Source: Candidatus Altimarinota bacterium
GTDB lineage: Bacteria; Patescibacteriota; Gracilibacteria; RBG-16-42-10
NCBI GenBank assembly: GCA_017984655.1
Contig: JAGNZB010000083.1
Location: 1 to 5,010 of the forward strand
DNA: 5,010 nucleotides
Direction: 5' to 3'
Of the stretch, positions 4,130 through 5,010 are shown one piece after another (position 1 is the first letter of the stretch; each line of letters starts with the position of its first letter). The notes beneath the pieces were generated by a model. The model saw only the letters and a program-made list of their open reading frames with translations. It ran no database searches and was not told where the DNA came from. The translations under genes were made by a program, and so were the position numbers.

Positions 4130-5010
4130 TTACTTCTTATCGAGATCAAGCACATTATCAATCCGAACTTGATCTACAAACTCTGGAACGTGGGAGACAA
4201 GAATCATCGCACCTTCATATTGATCCAGGGCCTGAGCAATAATAGGCAAATGGCGGAAGTTGATATGGTTGGTAGGCTCATCCAAAATGAGGAGGCCTGG
4301 CTTTTGAAGTACCAACCGAGCAAAAGCGACCAAACCCTTCTGACCTTCAGACAATCTGCCAATCTTGGTATAGATCACTTCAGATGTCAGCAAGAAACCG
4401 GCAGCAACTGAACGCAGTGTCTCTTCAATTGGCTTGCCCTCAGCTGACTCAAGCGCGCTCAGTAATGACTGGTAGACTGTATCTTCGAAGTTGAGCGTGG
4501 AGAAATCTTGACGATAGTAGCCGACGCGTACATCAGGAAGAATCATGGCACCGGGATTCTTCCCAGTAGCTAGTGACTCGAGCAGTGTGCTTTTGCCAAT
4601 GCCATTGGGGCCAGTTAGTAATAGATGCTGGTTTTTGCGCACAATCACATCGACGGGATGGATCACTGGCTCATGATCACGAATTACGGAGACCGATGTA
4701 ATCTTCACAATCTCCCCTGACATTCCTTGCTGAGCAGGAATAGTAAATGGTCGAATCGTTCTATCTTCACGGCGCACATCAACCACCTCATCCTCAAGCT
4801 CATCAGCTACTTTGCGCATGCGCTTCGCTACGGCACGCATCTTTCCACCTTTGTGAGCAAACACATTCGCTTTGTCACGTTTTTCTTGAATTCCTTTGGC
4901 AAGCTGAGCATTTTTGCTGTTTTCCTTCTCCATACGGATCGCGATCTCTTCCACTACGTCATGATAGTTACCGACATACTGTTCTACTTTTTTGGTAAAG
5001 ACATCGAGAT
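4130..5010 (-). CDS. ABC-F ATPase, C-terminal half (5' end beyond window)
   Basis: The frame is open to the right edge, so the gene continues beyond 5010. A GTG at 4954 is only an internal valine codon and not the start. The visible 292 residues begin with the end of the first ATPase domain and the linker (Q10-Y11 and G13-N14-Y15, as in the family's x-Y-x-G-N-Y), then a highly charged helical tether to about residue 85. The second ATPase domain follows: Walker A G-P-N-G-I-G-K-S-T at 133-141, Q-loop glutamine Q167, signature L-S-E-G-Q at 219-223, Walker B L-L-I-L-D-E-P at 239-245 followed by T-N-H, and switch histidine H273. ABC-F proteins lack membrane domains. They act on ribosomes, where the linker reaches toward the P-site tRNA, in translation regulation, rescue or antibiotic protection. 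Which subgroup this is cannot be told without the first half. The usual L-S-G-G signature is L-S-E-G here, and the S-H-D-R after the switch histidine is changed to S-H-V-P. Confidence 0.93.
   Translation of the reverse strand, partial: LDVFTKKVEQYVGNYHDVVEEIAIRMEKENSKNAQLAKGIQEKRDKANVFAHKGGKMRAVAKRMRKVADELEDEVVDVRREDRTIRPFTIPAQQGMSGEIVKITSVSVIRDHEPVIHPVDVIVRKNQHLLLTGPNGIGKSTLLESLATGKNPGAMILPDVRVGYYRQDFSTLNFEDTVYQSLLSALESAEGKPIEETLRSVAAGFLLTSEVIYTKIGRLSEGQKGLVAFARLVLQKPGLLILDEPTNHINFRHLPIIAQALDQYEGAMILVSHVPEFVDQVRIDNVLDLDKK

Noticed and set aside
4060..4411. Two plus-strand open frames (4060-4242 and 4169-4411)
   Set aside because: Both are antisense to the conserved ABC-F ATPase domain or the DUF1697 start and carry no domain.
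4952..4954. GTG as the start of the ABC-F gene
   Set aside because: The frame continues upstream to the window edge with family-typical linker residues (Y-V-G-N-Y), so this codon is internal.
4747..4998. 83-codon plus-strand open frame rich in His, Leu and Cys
   Set aside because: It is the antisense image of the charged ABC-F linker (Lys/Arg/Glu codons), which explains its composition.
1..5010. CRISPR array, tRNA, rRNA, insertion sequence or long repeats
   Set aside because: No spaced direct repeats, cloverleaf pattern, transposase domain or terminal inverted repeats were seen on either strand.

Overview
The window looks like an ordinary chromosomal stretch from a small-genome bacterium. 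GC content is moderate, genes are compact and single-domain, gaps are short (the longest, 302-504, is about 200 bases), and there are no transposases, phage genes, tRNAs or rRNAs. Six recognised genes belong to broad families: two Nudix hydrolases, a SHOCT-domain membrane peptide, a DUF1801 protein, a DUF1697 protein and an ABC-F ATPase. Two genes are unrecognised. Almost no start codon has a Shine-Dalgarno sequence, and all seven visible stop codons are TAA. A Patescibacteria/CPR lineage, perhaps Saccharibacteria-like, would fit this mix, but that is an inference and not a demonstrated assignment. Nothing suggests recoding of TGA.

Layout. Bases 1-301 (minus) hold the N-terminal 100 residues of a Nudix hydrolase whose 3' end is cut off by the window. 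Bases 302-504 are a divergent intergenic region with a candidate promoter for each direction. The plus strand then carries three small genes: a SHOCT-domain membrane peptide (505-750), a DUF1801 protein (808-1263), and, from its own good candidate promoter, a second Nudix hydrolase (1374-1889). This last gene overlaps tail-to-tail by 41 bases with the minus-strand block.

The minus strand from the right edge reads: ABC-F ATPase (5010 down to 4130, N-terminal half outside the window), DUF1697 protein (4110-3574, 19 bases after the ABC-F gene, probably the same transcript), an unrecognised helical 207-residue protein (3462-2839, own candidate promoter), and an unrecognised 301-residue protein (2754-1849). 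The last has only a TTG start in frame. A strong GGGAGG plus ATG lies just upstream in another frame, which raises the question of a frameshift in an A6 run.

Function. No pathway joins these genes clearly. The two Nudix enzymes suggest nucleotide-pool or dinucleotide housecleaning, and the ABC-F protein suggests ribosome-associated translation rescue or resistance. The two unrecognised minus-strand genes are the least explained content. No clear new multi-gene system is demonstrated. The points most worth checking are the start of the 301-residue gene, its fold, and the similar inverted repeats that surround two candidate -10 boxes.
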